Origin: Taeniopygia guttata
Lineage: Eukaryota > Chordata > Aves > Passeriformes > Estrildidae
Direction: 5' to 3'
Assembly (NCBI RefSeq): GCF_048771995.1
Contig: NC_133050.1
Span: forward strand, 694,501 to 758,500
Length of the DNA: 64,000 nt
Made by a program: the position numbers and the translations under genes. Each line of letters opens with the position of its first letter. The stretch's first letter is position 1. Below, piece by piece: positions 10,545-22,187 of this stretch. Below the pieces are notes generated by a model, which worked only from the letters and a program-made list of their open reading frames with translations, was not told the DNA's origin and did not search any database.

Positions 10545-11210
10545 AAAGGGATTGTGGAAGCCATAGACTCAAACAGCAGAGCTCATTTTACAGGAAAGAT
10601 CCTCCAGGGGGTTATGGCAGCTTTAGGAATACAATGGGACCTCCAGAACCCCTGGCACCCTCAGAGCTCAGGCTGGGTACAAAGAATTAATGAGGAAAGA
10701 AAGAAACACCTTTGGAAGCTGGGGATAGAAACCAAGATGCCATGGGTACGGCTTTTGCTATTGGCTTGGGCAAGAAGAAGAGCCAGACCCAGGGCACATA
10801 TTCAATTATTTCCCCTTGCAATTGATCTTGGGAATTCCTTACTCTGGGAATTCTCCACCTAGTGCAGGGTGGAGATAAGGGATGCACATTTAAAGCAGTC
10901 TGTGGCCAGAATCCTGTCTCTGGTGCAATCTCTCCCCCAGGAAGCTGGGCTGGCACAGAGCCTGCCTTGGCACTTTGCTGTTGCCAACATCCAAGCAGGA
11001 CATCGGCTCCTGCCTAAGGAGTGCAGAGCAGCACCACTGGTGGCCAAGTGGCGTGGCCCGTGCCAAGTGGTCCCGAGGCCAGAAACAGCCGCCAGCACAG
11101 CTGAGCACGGGGGGACCCCTCAGCCTCGGCTCCAGGTCTCTGCAGCCCCGGAGATTTGCACTTCCCGCCTGCAGCAGGAGGATGGGAGGCCCCCACTGAG
11201 CCTGCACTGA
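10545..11210 (+). pseudogene. pol remnant: integrase, class I provirus A
   Basis: RAHFTGKILQGVMAALGIQW and NPWHPQSSGWVQR match the central integrase catalytic domain, including the PQSSG turn before the third acidic residue. Downstream, PLVAKWRGPCQVV resembles the C-terminal SH3-like domain. At least one stop separates the two parts. The counterpart in copy B is 42,985-43,643. Confidence 0.7.
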
Positions 11211-12759
11211 AGGCAGCGCAGCAGCAGCCAGGGCTCCACAGCGGGGCAAGGCCCTGGGCCTGCCCACACATCCTCTGCTGAAATCCTCGGCCTGGCCACC
11301 CTCCTTTGGCAGCTCCAGCCACCGGGGACAGCCCTTGCTGCCACTGCTGCAGCTTCAGCGCTCTCTGGGCCTGCCCTGCCACAGCTGCTGGGCAAGAGCA
11401 CGGCACAATTCCACTCTGGCTCTCACTTACACTCACACACTGCCCTGCCTGCCATGGCATTGATGGAAAATACACCAGCTCATAGACTTTAACATTGTTA
11501 ACCTTTGATTTCTCTACTCAGGCTTGCTTTGCCTTGGCCCTGGGGAAAGAAATGTTAAAGGTTTTGTTAAGGGATGTTACACCACTCAATGGAGATGAGT
11601 TTAACACCTCAACACACTGGGAATGGCCCAAAAGATACCCACAAAGATAACACCCAGCAGCAAAACATCAACCCCAGCAGCAAACAGCAACCAACACCTA
11701 CCCCAGACACTGCCAGGGCTGCAGACACCTGGTCTGCAAAAGGCTGAGAAGGAAATCAGCACTTCCCACTTCATTAACAGCTGAAGCAAAGAAATCCGGG
11801 TCCAATAGGAAACCAAATACTAAAAACTGCACAGCTTGAAACTACAGAACATTAAACCTATGCATTTAGATCCCTTCAGACTGTATCAAGATTGGGAAAA
11901 ATCGAGTAAAACCCACGTGTCATGGAACGATTTTTGCTGCATACCCGGACTCTGTGGGGATGGAATGATTTCTGTTGCACATCCTGGCCAGAATCAAGAA
12001 ATGCCTTTACTCTAACACTAAACATATTGGTGGAGTTTTTCTTTTTCCTGCAGCTTCAGTGCAAAGTATATAGCATGAGAATATTTTTTAAAATAATCCT
12101 ACCTCTATATCGCTGGTTAGGTTTGGTCAGGGATGTGAGAATGGGTTTTTACTCTGAGAAGAACGAGAAAAAAATTAATGGCCTTGGAACATTTTTGTGT
12201 GTTTTTGTTTCGCTTTTAGCGATGCAAAAATTTTGGTCAGGGTTTTTTGACATTCACCTTTAGGCTGCATTTTGCAAAACTAGAAGAGATTTAAAGGTGC
12301 CCTTTTAACTCATAAACATTAAACACAGGATTTGAAGGGGGAAAAAAAAAGCAGCAGGTTGTAGGGGGGCACATGTGAGGCTGCTGAAGGCTGCTCTGCA
12401 AGAGAAGCTCCATTCCAGGCACCCTGGAGAGGAGCTTTAGAAATGCAAATTAACACTGCTGGGGCAGAGTGGGGACAATGTACCTGGCTCTTCTTGCCTG
12501 GGGCAGGAATTGGCTGATTCCCTCTGCCCCTCACCCCAAGCTCTGCCTGCTTGCACAGATGGAATCCGCAGGGCTGAAGGCAGAGCCCATGGTGAGGATC
12601 TGACTCTGAAACAGAAATGGCTGAAGCTGCAAAGGGAAACAGTAAATGGAGAATGTTGTGAAAACTTCACTTAAATAAGGGGGGGATCATCCCCCTGCCC
12701 ACTCCAACATCTGCTGCCACTGTCTGTGCTGTACAGGGTGTATCAGAGTACTGGGGCTT
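11211..12759 (+). other. Decayed env surface region of provirus A
   Basis: No reliable frame. 11,211-11,475 is GC-rich; 11,480-11,920 holds short A-rich stretches; 11,920-12,260 has T-rich phrases; 12,330-12,660 is mixed. By position it should be the env leader and surface subunit. Only the following transmembrane part is recognisable. Copy B carries the same text at 43,644-45,200. Confidence 0.35.
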
Positions 12760-13460
12760 TTGCTAGAACAAGTCCAGGGAAATCAGTTGGAATTCAAGTA
12801 TTTGATGCTGTATTTAGAAAAATGCGGTCAATTGATGCAGCCCCAACTTGAGGGAGCACCCAAAAATGGGGAAAAGATGAAGGGTCACCAGAACAAACCC
12901 TACAACACCACAGACCAGCCCCTGAGAACCCAGACCAATTCACATCAGGAGACAGAACCCATTTATCATTTCAATGGCATCATTAGATTAAAAGCTGTCC
13001 TCAAAAGAGAAGCAACCAGACAGCTCCAGCTCCTGACCTTCCTGCCGACCAAGCCACTGCAATGAGGAACACAACATTTCACATGGGGATGGGATCAGAT
13101 TATCTGTGAGCAGAATAAACAGGACTCTGTGGAAAACTAAATGGCTCAAACTGCTGTTGGCAAAGAGATGACAAGGGAAAAGTGCTGAAAAAGATACCAA
13201 AGGAAATAGGAGAGCAGTTTATGTATTGGTCCAAACATGGAAAGGATGGGAATGGGACACGCTTATGTGGCTCCCCGGCACACCAGGGGTTAAACGAATG
13301 CTGCTTCTCCTCTTCTGTGCCGCAGCAACTCTCATCTTTTTACCATGCTCCAAACCTTGGCAGTGCAGCTCATCCAGCAGCTGAGCCAGGGGATGCAGGT
13401 GGCAGCCAGGCCTCCTGCTCCACAAAGGGCTACAAAAGGACAGGGAATGAGGGCACCGAG
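12760..13460 (+). pseudogene. env transmembrane subunit remnant, provirus A
   Basis: CGKLNGSNCCWQRDDKGKV (around 13,130-13,185) is the cysteine motif of retroviral transmembrane subunits, with the disulphide-loop Cys followed by a CC pair. Two in-frame stops lie just upstream in copy A, so the protein cannot be made. Copy B at 45,205-45,844 is less damaged here. The frame continues to about 13,345. Confidence 0.65.
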
Positions 13461-13965
13461 AATAATCCCAAAACCAAAGAGGACCCGGGAAGAACAAAAC
13501 AGAGTCGAGGATTGAATCTGCCTGGAGAGAGAGCCAGGCACTTGTAGATAAGGAAGTAACGGGGGAAACCATCAGTTCCAATAAATTTCACAAATTGAGC
13601 CACACAATTTCTCAAAGTCCCGCTAAATTCCCGAACTTCCAGGAGAACAAAGGCTTAACAGAGCCATGAATATCGGCTGTTATACAAAAGGAGGGTGCAT
13701 ATTAACGAGGACAGGCAGCAGGCGCATCGGGAAGTCTGAACCTTCCAAGGACCTCAGCCCGTGGGCAAAGGCAGAGGGAGATGCGGCCGGGAAAATGAGG
13801 ATAAAAAGGAGGCTGCGGACTACAACCATGGCAGAGAGCGCACGGCAAATGCCCCACGGCCTCTCCCCGTGCTCGGCAATAAAGTCACTTTTACAGGACT
13901 CCTCGCTCTCTTCCAGCCACAGAAACCTCCGGCGACGGGAATTTCCCCGCACGCTCCCGGCCGCG
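13461..13965 (+). mobile_element. 3' LTR of class I provirus, copy A
   Basis: It pairs with the 5' LTR at 4,147-4,660. A TATA-like GTTATACAAAAGG is near 13,680 and an AATAAAGTC polyadenylation signal near 13,878. Divergence from the 5' LTR is substantial, which implies an old insertion. The exact end, near CCCCGCACG, is uncertain. Confidence 0.65.
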
Positions 13966-13969
13966 GGGC

Positions 13970-14570
13970 AGCCCCCTCGGTCCTACCCACAGCAGCCGGG
14001 CCGAGCCAGCGCTGCTCCGGCAGCGGCTCCTGCCCAGGCCCCGGCGGGAAGGAGACCGCGGGCAGCCGCTCCCGCCGCGCCCTCAGCCCGGGGCCGGCAC
14101 GGGCCGGACACGGCACCACCGACCCGCCGCAGCCCCCTGCCGCCCCCTCCGCCCGCAGCCAGCCCCGAGCCCCCGCAGAACCCAGCGCGGCTCCCACCTG
14201 CGCCGGGGCCGCCTCCGAGCTCCGCCGACGCCGCCTCACCGCGCTCCGGCCGCTGCCGCCGCTCCCGGGCCCGCACAGACGCTCCTGGCGCCAATGGCGC
14301 CGCTGCCCGCCCACGGCCGCCCTCAGCCCGCCGCCGGGGCCGTGCTGCGTCCCGCTCCCACCAATCAGCGCGCCGCAACCACGACTGACGGCACCGGGGG
14401 CCAATGGCAGCGAGCTGGGGGCGGGCTCTGCGCACGGCCCAGACTCGCCCCGCGCTCTCAGGGCCCCCCGCGCTGCGTGAGGGCAAAGCCGGAGATGAGC
14501 AACAGCCCCGTGACGGGCCCGGGCCCGAGGCGGGATTGAGCTGCCCACACAAACAAACTTCTCCGCACCT
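13970..14570. promoter_or_regulatory. CpG island with three CCAAT boxes, copy A
   Basis: About 600 bp very rich in CpG and GC. CCAATGG (14,292), CCAATCAGCG (about 14,361) and CCAATGGC (14,401) lie on the plus strand and GGGGGCGGG-like Sp1 sites are nearby. It sits directly against the 3' LTR and about 3.4 kb upstream of zinc-finger gene 2, for which it could be the promoter. It is almost identical to 46,388-46,988. No convincing protein is encoded despite several open frames. Confidence 0.6.
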
Positions 14571-15150
14571 CCCGCCACGGCTTTCCCGGCCCTGCGCCTT
14601 CCGTGCCTCCGCCTCTGCGGGAAGCCCGGGAGCCTCCCTTCTCCTGCCCCTCATTAGTGCATCGGTGCTTGGCTTTGATTTCCCCCAAAAAGGGAAACCT
14701 GCCCAAAGCCCTGTGGGTGAGCGGGGGAGGGGAGAGATTTCTGGCAGAAAACTCCAAAGACTCAGAGCAGGATGAGGAGAAGTCAGTGCAGAGCCTTAAA
14801 TGCAGCTTTCCCCACGCCTCCCTGCTCCCAGCTGCACCTCCTCCCCCGGCAAGGCAGGAGACAGGGAATGGGGCCATGCTCAGCTCATCCCCCGCGGCTT
14901 CTCCCTCTGCTCAGGGACAGGAGTCGTTCCCTGCTGCACCCTGCGCTCTCTCCCAGCCGAGACTTCTCCAGGAACTTCTCCGAGCCGAGTCCATCCCCTG
15001 GGGCACAGCCCCCTCCAAGTGCTGCAGCGTGGGTCACTGTGCCACGGGCTCGGTCCTGCCAGGCCAGGCTGCTCCAGCGGGGCCCCTCTGCCCACGGGGT
15101 CACAGCCTCCTCTCAGGCATCCCCAAGCTCCAGCCTGGCTCCTCCAGGGG
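14571..15150. other. Sequence between CpG island and VNTR, no clear gene
   Basis: Moderately GC-rich. Open frames exist in several phases, but they have no recognisable domain and are explained by base composition. A possible 5' untranslated or intron region of zinc-finger gene 2. Matches 46,989-47,568. Confidence 0.35.
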
Positions 15151-15357
15151 CTGCAGGGGGATCTCTGCATCCCCACGGAGCTGCAGGGGGATCTCTGCAT
15201 CCCCATGGAGCTGCAGGGGGATCTCTGCATCCCCACGGACCCGCAGGGGGATCTCTGCATCCCCATGGACCTGCAGGGGGATCTATGCATCCCCACGGAC
15301 TTGCAGGGGGATCTCTGCAGCCCCATGCACCTGCAGGGGGAATCTCTGCAGCCCCAT
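15151..15357 (+). repeat. 30-bp VNTR, seven units
   Basis: Units begin at 15,151, 15,181, 15,211, 15,241, 15,271, 15,301 and 15,331. Each has the core GCAGGGGGATCTCTGCATCC plus a variable tail (CACGGAG, CATGGAC and similar). Copy B has only two units at 47,569-47,628. Confidence 0.95.
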
Positions 15358-16012
15358 TGTAATATATGTTATGGAATAATTCGTGCTTATGTAAAATATA
15401 CATCAAGTCAGTTGTGCTTGTACAAAAAGATTCTTAAAGTTTTAAAAGACCAGAAGCAGCAGCCGGGGCTGCAGAAACCACAGATGACAGAGAAAGAAAG
15501 ACCTAATTTACAAATGAAAAAACGTGGCTCCGTGCAGAGATGGGCTCTTTCCGGGGGCAATCCAGGAGGCACCCAATGTGAAAAACGCATAATATATGGC
15601 GCTTTGCGCAGAGTTACTGTATGTATTATGTTAGTTTGATTCGTAGTGCTGTATTAACATTTTAATAGCATGGTAAATGTAGTTTTGTAGTTAAAATGAA
15701 GCTTTAGTAGTTAAAATAGAAACTCCTTGTGTGTTTTGTTTTTTATTTTAAGGAATGAGAGACTCGCTTTGACGTAACCATCACAGAACGCCTAAATCTT
15801 CCAGAGAAGAGGAATTTATGGCTTTCTTGTCAGAAGAAGCTAATTTCTTCAGGCCTTGCCATGGGGATTAAAGGAAACAGTTGGCATATAACAGACAAGA
15901 GTTTCTTGTTTTAAATAGAATGTATGCATAACCATGAGGGATATATGAATATGCAATAGTGTAGTTTTAAGGGTGATTCCTTTGTTCACAAGGTATGCTT
16001 GTTGTGGCTTAA
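15358..16012 (+). mobile_element. AT-rich LTR-like block, copy A
   Basis: It starts TGTAATATATG and is AT-rich with TATGCATAACCATGAGG, GTAGTTTTAAGGGTGATTCC and TTGTTCACAAGGTATGC near its end, the style of an ERVK-type LTR end. No matching partner LTR or target duplication is visible, and it ends abruptly at GC-rich sequence. An identical block is at 47,627-48,278. Confidence 0.4.
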
Positions 16013-16514
16013 ATCCAGAGAGCTCCGGGCTGCAGCGGAGGGGCTGCGGGAGGAGGAGGAGGGACAGGAGGAGCGGCGGGAGGAGGAGCGGGAGAATCCC
16101 GCCGTTCGCACCGCCCGCACGCCGGGGCTGCAGCACCCCCTGCCCCGCCAGCATCGCCCCAGCCCCGAGCCGCAGGGCAGGGGGAGGCCGAGCTCGCCCC
16201 GGCTCTATCGAGGGGTCTCCGGGAGGATTTTTCTGGAGAGCGCTCGGAGCCGGCAGATGCTGAGCCCCGGATCCCTCCGGGCTCCCCAAGAGGAGCTTTT
16301 TCGGGGGCAGAGGAGCTGTGATCGCCCCTCGGAGGGTCCCGGGGGACCACGCGGGGCTGGCCCGGTGCTGACAGGGCGGGACATTGGTTTTGGGGATTCC
16401 CGTGAGAGCCGGGGCTGCGGAACGTGGGACCCCCGGGGCGGCAGAGGGGAAGGGGCGATACCGGAGCTGGGGGACCCCCGGCAGCCGGAGATGAGGCGGG
16501 GACGGGACCCCTGA
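15999..16514 (+). CDS. Unrecognised GC-rich open frame, copy A
   Basis: A 171-codon frame starting in the end of the AT-rich block and running through GC-rich DNA. It has a charged N-terminal stretch (GLREEEEGQEERREEER) and then Arg/Pro/Gly-rich sequence. The frame is kept in copy B (48,240-48,782) with few changes, but the DNA identity is so high that this proves little. It could be an exon of an unknown gene or chance openness in GC-rich DNA. Confidence 0.25.
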   Translation: MLWLKSRELRAAAEGLREEEEGQEERREEERENPAVRTARTPGLQHPLPRQHRPSPEPQGRGRPSSPRLYRGVSGRIFLESARSRQMLSPGSLRAPQEELFRGQRSCDRPSEGPGGPRGAGPVLTGRDIGFGDSRESRGCGTWDPRGGRGEGAIPELGDPRQPEMRRGRDP

Positions 16515-16694
16515 GCCTGGCAGGGCCTGTCCTGGGGTGACCTCACGATGCTCGTACCCCCATTGGTCCGTTTGGCCCCGAAATGAGTTCTGCACCTTCA
16601 GGGCTGGTTCTGAGAGCAAAGAGGGGGAGGAAGAAGCGTGCAGTTTGTTTTCAGGAACTGCACTCACCCCTCCACATTCCGGCTCCTGGGCTGC
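16515..16694. other. Short spacer with a CCAAT-like site
   Basis: Contains CCCATTGGTCCG (a CCAAT box on the minus strand) and otherwise unassigned sequence before the next LTR. Confidence 0.3.
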
Positions 16695-17154
16695 TGACAT
16701 GCCTTAAGGAGCTGGGACAGAGGCCAGACGGAGCCAAGAGGAATAAAGTGGATATTTATTGAAGTGCCTTCAAAGGCCACACCCTGGCAGTACCGGAGCC
16801 ATGGTCGGGGCTCTGCCCGGATGGCTCCGAGATGGAAGCAAAAGAGGGCTTGGCCATGAGATCTCACATTTTTATAAGTGTTAGTCCGTTTGCATACAGG
16901 ATTTAACGGCCCAATTAATAGCTTCAAATTATGAACTTTCATCCTCCTTGCTTGCCTGCCCTCCTCTTTTCCTGTTGTTTGTGCTTTGGGCCTGAAGTTT
17001 GAAGAGATTATCCTTGACTCTCCAGCTAGAACAGGATTGTTTTGTCTTCACCACCCTGTGAAAAGATCCCAGGAACACTTAATCTAAAGCTAGAAGCTGC
17101 ACACCGAAACAGAACAGAAAAACTTAAACCTGAGGTATCAGTTGTCTGCCAACA
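16695..17154 (-). mobile_element. Solo LTR, antisense, copy A
   Basis: On the plus strand it runs from TGACATGCC to TCTGCCAACA. GATATTTATTGAAG marks a minus-strand AATAAA signal. It is related to the ERVL-type 3' LTR at 28,381-28,791 (shared GGAATAAAG..GATATTTATT and CTTCAAAGG phrases). Copy B has it at 48,960-49,466 with a small internal duplication. Confidence 0.65.
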
Positions 17155-17607
17155 GACAGCGGGACAGAGCTCTCCTTTGCTTTTAGTTAGTTTTTAGCTC
17201 GCTGAGGCAGAGAAGTTCTCTGGGCTGTGGTTTTTCTTTTTCTTTGGAGCTGTTTAAACCTGCTCTGGACTGAACACCAGAAGAGCACCGGCAGCTCACA
17301 CCTGTGGCCCACCGGGCTGGGCCTGGGCCATGGAGGGACTGATCAAAGCCTGAGTGAGCCGAGCTGCAGCCCATGGAGGGACTTTCTGAGTTTGTCATCT
17401 CTTTTGGAGCAACAACAGGTTTTTATTGTTTAATATTGTTCATGTTTTGTACTGGTGAACGCTTTGCCTGTTAAATAAACAGTTTTTTTTCAACTTTTCT
17501 CCAAGGAAATCTTTTCCTGAACTGGTTGGGGGAGGGACCTCTTGAATCTGCTTTCTAGAAAATTCCCTTTGGGGGTTTTCTCCCAAATTTGCCCTAAACC
17601 AGGACAG
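17155..17607 (+). mobile_element. Solo LTR, sense, copy A
   Basis: It ends GGGTTTTCTCCCAAATTTGC..CCAGGACA, and a plus-strand AATAAACAG signal lies at about 17,474. A pyrimidine-rich start follows the previous LTR directly. No viral genes. The left boundary is approximate. Copy B has it at 49,467-49,918. Confidence 0.55.
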
Positions 17608-17937
17608 GGTGGTGGGGAGAGGGGGGACCCCCAAGTGCCTGGACCGGGGGGAGGCTGGAGAGGGGGACCCTTGTCCTGCAAAACCCCCCAGCATCCCTAA
17701 GCAGGACCCTGGAGAAGGGGGATCCCCAGGACCCTCGAGGATCCCCAGCAGCCCTGAGACGGGGGACACCAGAACCCCAGAGAAATGAGACTGGAAATGG
17801 GACACTCCTGGTGGCTTTTTTTGATTCACTCATGATTTTTGGAGTTTTTTATGGACACCAGGAGACTTCTGGAGATGGATTTGGGCAGGAGGAATCCCCA
17901 ACCCAAGGTGTTCACACCTTGTTTTTTCCCACACCAG

Positions 17938-18856
<919 letters not shown>

Positions 18857-19904
18857 AGGGAAGCCCTGTGAGAACCCCGCCTGCAGGAAGAGCTTCGTGC
18901 GCTGCTCCAGCTCCATCCCCATCAGATGTCCCGCCCTGGTCAGAGTCCTGGTGACCCACATTCCCTGTGATACACAGAGGGAAGTGGCTGCTGTTCCTTT
19001 TATTTTTGCTCCAGTTACCTTTTATCTTCCTCCTTTCAAAACACAGAAAATTGGGGTTTAAATTAACAAATGCATCAAAGGCATCTAAAGCCTCACATTT
19101 TACTTGTGTTTTGGAGAATCTTGGATTTCAAGAGATATCTGTGAGGATATGGGGGAGTTTGGGGGCTATTTGTTTTAGTTGTCTTTATTTCTTGGCACTC
19201 CAAAAGATGAGAGGGACTGATCTTTCTGCTCAAATCCACTCAGTGCCACTAAAAGCTGCTGAATCCCACCCCAAAATTACTCGATTCCACTGCCTCTCAG
19301 GGTGAAATTGGGTTGGAAGGGGATTGGGCAATGCGGGATGCAAATCAGGAGGGGTGAGATGAGCATTGGGTGGGGCGGGATGGGGATTGGGAGGTGTGAA
19401 ATGGGGGAAGTACAGCTTGGGAAGGGATCTTGATGTCCAGGAGGGGTGGGATGGGTTGGGATAGGGATTAGGGAGGTGGTCTGGGGCCTGGAATGAGACA
19501 GTCAAATTTTGGGGATGATTAAGATAGGGGGAGCCCATTACTGGGTGAGTCTTTTAATAGTCTCCATTAATGAAGAGATTCTGAGGTATCTCACATTCCT
19601 GAGGCAGTTTTGGGGCATTCTCCAGCTCTTGGGGGGTTTCCTGAGAGCAGCTCCATGGAGCCCCATGGCCAGGGGTGGTTGCCATGGGCCTGAGCTCAGA
19701 GCAGTGCCAGAGTCCATTGCCTTGGTGCTGAGAGCAGAGAAATGATGAATGGCCCCAGACATCTCCAGTGTGTGTTTGTAGAGGCCTGTGAGCTTACTGG
19801 GGAGAGGGCAAAAGCGATCCCCTGGAGAAATGCACCGTAGGCTCTGGGCATTCCTCACAGCTCAGGGTGAGGACAGAAGCTTCCCCCATGGTGCTTTGCA
19901 GCAC
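18857..19904 (+). other. 3' flank of zinc-finger gene 2, copy A
   Basis: Begins with a decayed finger-like phrase ([10 protein letters not shown]) and continues through T-rich sequence to G-rich runs (GGGTGGGATGGG-like, 19,330-19,480). Part of it (19,190-19,320) resembles the reverse complement of 63,540-63,690. No separate gene is seen. Confidence 0.4.
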
Positions 19905-20325
19905 TGTGTTAATTTGTCCCAGTTCTGTCCCCCCCTGTGGCCCGTTGGCCTTTCCTACCCCTTTTACCCTGATATGTTCATGTTCTAGCAAGTTCTCCCT
20001 TCCCTATTTTCCCATTGGTTTATGTGCCCACCTATCAGCCCTGCCATTCCCTTTTAGTCCCTTTCCCTGTGTACCACCCCTAAACCCTGAGATCCCTGAC
20101 GCTCTCCTCCAGCCCCTCTTTTCCCATATTTATACCCTAAACCCTCCTTTGTCTTTGTCTTTAACCCCCAGAGCCCTGGAGCGTCAGACCCTGATAAACC
20201 CTCGTTGGAGCTCCATGCCTGGGCCCTCCCGTGTCCTCACTGCCGAGCTGCTCTGTGTGTGTGTGTGTGTGCTGGGCTCCCGTGGCTCTGCCCGTTAGCA
20301 CAAAACACTCCCAGGGAAAGTTGTG
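19905..20325 (+). mobile_element. Solo LTR, sense, copy A
   Basis: It starts TGTTAATTTGTCCCAG, contains a TATA-like CCATATTTATACCC near 20,125, and CTGATAAACCCTCG near 20,191 as a variant polyadenylation signal. A (GT)n run is at 20,252. The family ending TTAGCACAAAACACTCCC follows. Copy B has it at 52,230-52,650. Confidence 0.6.
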
Positions 20326-20334
20326 CCGCCACCA

Positions 20335-20625
20335 CCACAGACTGACAGTGTCCCTGGGGACCAAGAGGCCACTGTGACACTGAGGGACCAAGGAGAGCAT
20401 TGCTGCCCTGCCAGGCCTCATGGAACCAAGGACCCACTGTGACACTGCAGGGCCTTGGGGACCACGGTGACATTGTGACACTGCAGGGTACAAGGATCCA
20501 AGGGACTTTGTGACACCAAGGGGTCCCATGGAACCAAAGGGACATTGTGACACTGGGAGGCCTCATGGAGTCATGGAGACCATTGGGACACTCTGGGGCC
20601 TCATGGAACCCTGGTGACACCAAAC
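20335..20625 (+). repeat. ~37-bp minisatellite, copy A, forward
   Basis: Degenerate units built on ATTGTGACACTG..GGGCCTCATGGAACCAAGG. The same family is at 52,670-53,000 and 61,955-62,345 in this orientation and at 27,440-27,700 and 59,340-59,610 in the opposite one. Confidence 0.8.
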
Positions 20626-21000
20626 TGGCTGGGAATGTTGATCTGCTGGAGGGCAGGAGGGCTCTGCAGAGGTCCCAAACCCAAAAAGGTGAGGTTTAAC
20701 AAGTCCAAGTGCCGGGTCCTGCACTTTGGCCACAACAACCCCTGCAGTGCTACAGGCTGGGGACGGAGTGGCTGGACAGAAGCCAGGCAGAAAGGGACCT
20801 GCAGGGACTGATGGACAGCAGGCTGGACATGAGCCAGCCGTGTGCCCAGGTGGCCAAGAAGGCCAATGGCTCCTGGCCTGGATCAGGAATGGTGTGGCCA
20901 GCAGGTCCAGAGCTGCTGTGCCAGCACTGATCTGCCCCAGCTCTGCACACAGACATTGCTGCTGCAGCTCCAGGGAAGGCAACTAAAGGGCATCTCTGCA
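20626..21000 (+). mobile_element. CR1 LINE 3' ORF2 fragment, copy A
   Basis: The translation in pieces reads [17 protein letters not shown] and then [14 protein letters not shown] in a second frame, typical of the C-terminal part of CR1 reverse transcriptase. It is frameshifted and about 40 codons are missing relative to copy B (53,010-53,400). Inactive. Confidence 0.8.
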
Positions 21001-21239
21001 GAAAACTGTGCTGGGAGATTCTTTAGTTCCTTTAAAGCCACCGAGAATGCAACCCCTCATTGATGCAGTCTGTGGCAACAGGGAAGGTACAGATAAACAA
21101 AATGAGAAATGGCACCAACAATGACATTTATTGTGGACAATATGAAAAACGTAAAGAAAAAGAATCTCAAAAATAAAACCAACAAGAAGTATCAAAAATT
21201 ACTTTTATTACAAGTGATTTGCAGAAATTGGCCAGCAGT

Positions 21240-22172
21240 TTAATGTTCCTGAAAGCATCCAGTCATCAGTCTCCACACTGCAGCCTTGAGCTCCTGGTTC
21301 CTCAGGCTGTAGATGAGGGGGTTCAGGGCTGGAGGAACCACTCAGTACAGAACTGACAGGGCCAGATCCAGGGATGGGGAGGAGATGGAGGGGGGCTTCA
21401 TGTGAGCAAGTATGCCAGTGCTGACAAACAGGGAGACCACGGCCAGGTGAGGGAGGCAGGTGGAAAAGGCTTTGTGCTGTCCCTGCTCAGAGGGGATCCT
21501 CAGCACAGCCCTGAAGATCTGCACATACGAGAAAACCATGAACACAAAACAACCAAATCCTAAACACACACTAATAAGAAGAAGCCCAAATTTCCTGAGG
21601 TAGGATTTGGAGCAGGAGAGCTTGAGGATCTGTGGGACTTCACAGAAGAACTGTCCCAGGGCATTGCCATGGCACAGGGGCAGGGAAAATGCATTTGTCA
21701 TGTGCATGAGAGCATTGAGAAAGGCACTGGCCCAGGCAGCTGCTGCCATGTGGGCACAAGCTCTGCTGCCCAGGAGGGTCCCGTAGTGCAGGGGTTTGCA
21801 GATGGACACGTAGCGGTCATAGCACATGACAGTCAGGAGGAAATACTCTGCCGAGATGAAAAAGACAAAAAAAAAAAGCTGTGCAGCACATCCTATGTAG
21901 GAGATGTGCCTGGTGTCCCAGAGGGAATTGTGCAGGGCTGTGGGGACAGTGGTGCAGATGGAGCCCAGGTCGCTGAGGGCCAGGTTGAGCAGGAAGAAGA
22001 ACATGGGCGTGTGCAGGTGGTGGCCGCAGGCTACGGCGCTGATGATGAGGCCGTTGCCCAGGAGGGCAGCCAGGGAGATGCCCAGGAAGAGGCAGAAGTG
22101 CAGGAGCTGCAGCTGCCGCGTGTCTGCCAGTGCCAGCAGGAGCAAGTGGCTGATGGAGCTGCTGTTGGACAT
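21240..22172 (-). pseudogene. OR14-like olfactory receptor, copy A, stop in TM7
   Basis: A seven-transmembrane odorant receptor of the bird OR14-like expansion. The start MSNSSSISH at 22,172 is the usual N-terminus. Seen in order: LHTPMFFFLLNLALSDL (TM2), MCYDRYVSICKPLHY (end of TM3), SYVQIFRAV (TM5 end), KAFSTCLPHL (TM6). A TGA at 21,342-21,344 stops the frame just before the TM7 motif NPLIYSLRN, which is still readable behind the stop down to a TAA at 21,240. In copy B the same codon is TCG. Loss of TM7 would abolish function, so it is a pseudogene unless this is a sequencing error. Confidence 0.9.
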
Positions 22173-22187
22173 TTGCTGTGGCTGCAC

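Larger units (their letters stand above)
4147..13965 (+). mobile_element. Class I (gammaretrovirus-like) ERV provirus, copy A, decayed
   Basis: Two related LTRs (4,147-4,660 and 13,461-13,965) bracket a decayed internal region with signals in proviral order: leader and probable gag start, gag end, protease, reverse transcriptase thumb, RNase H, integrase and env transmembrane subunit. All frames carry stops or shifts. Two later solo LTRs interrupt the gag part (5,215-6,619 and 7,071-8,377). The provirus lies head-to-head with zinc-finger gene 1. A shorter, rearranged counterpart occupies the same place in copy B. Class I is inferred from the style of the RNase H, integrase and env remnants. 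Confidence 0.75.

Noticed and set aside
13666..14654. Several 200-270 codon frames on both strands of the CpG island
   Set aside because: Overlapping frames on both strands with Ala/Pro/Arg/Gly bias are explained by GC content. No domain or splice support.
14880..15406. Repeated-peptide frames (GMQRSPCSS-like and LHPHGPAGGS-like)
   Set aside because: The 30-bp unit is a multiple of three, so every phase stays open. The array shrinks to two units in copy B.
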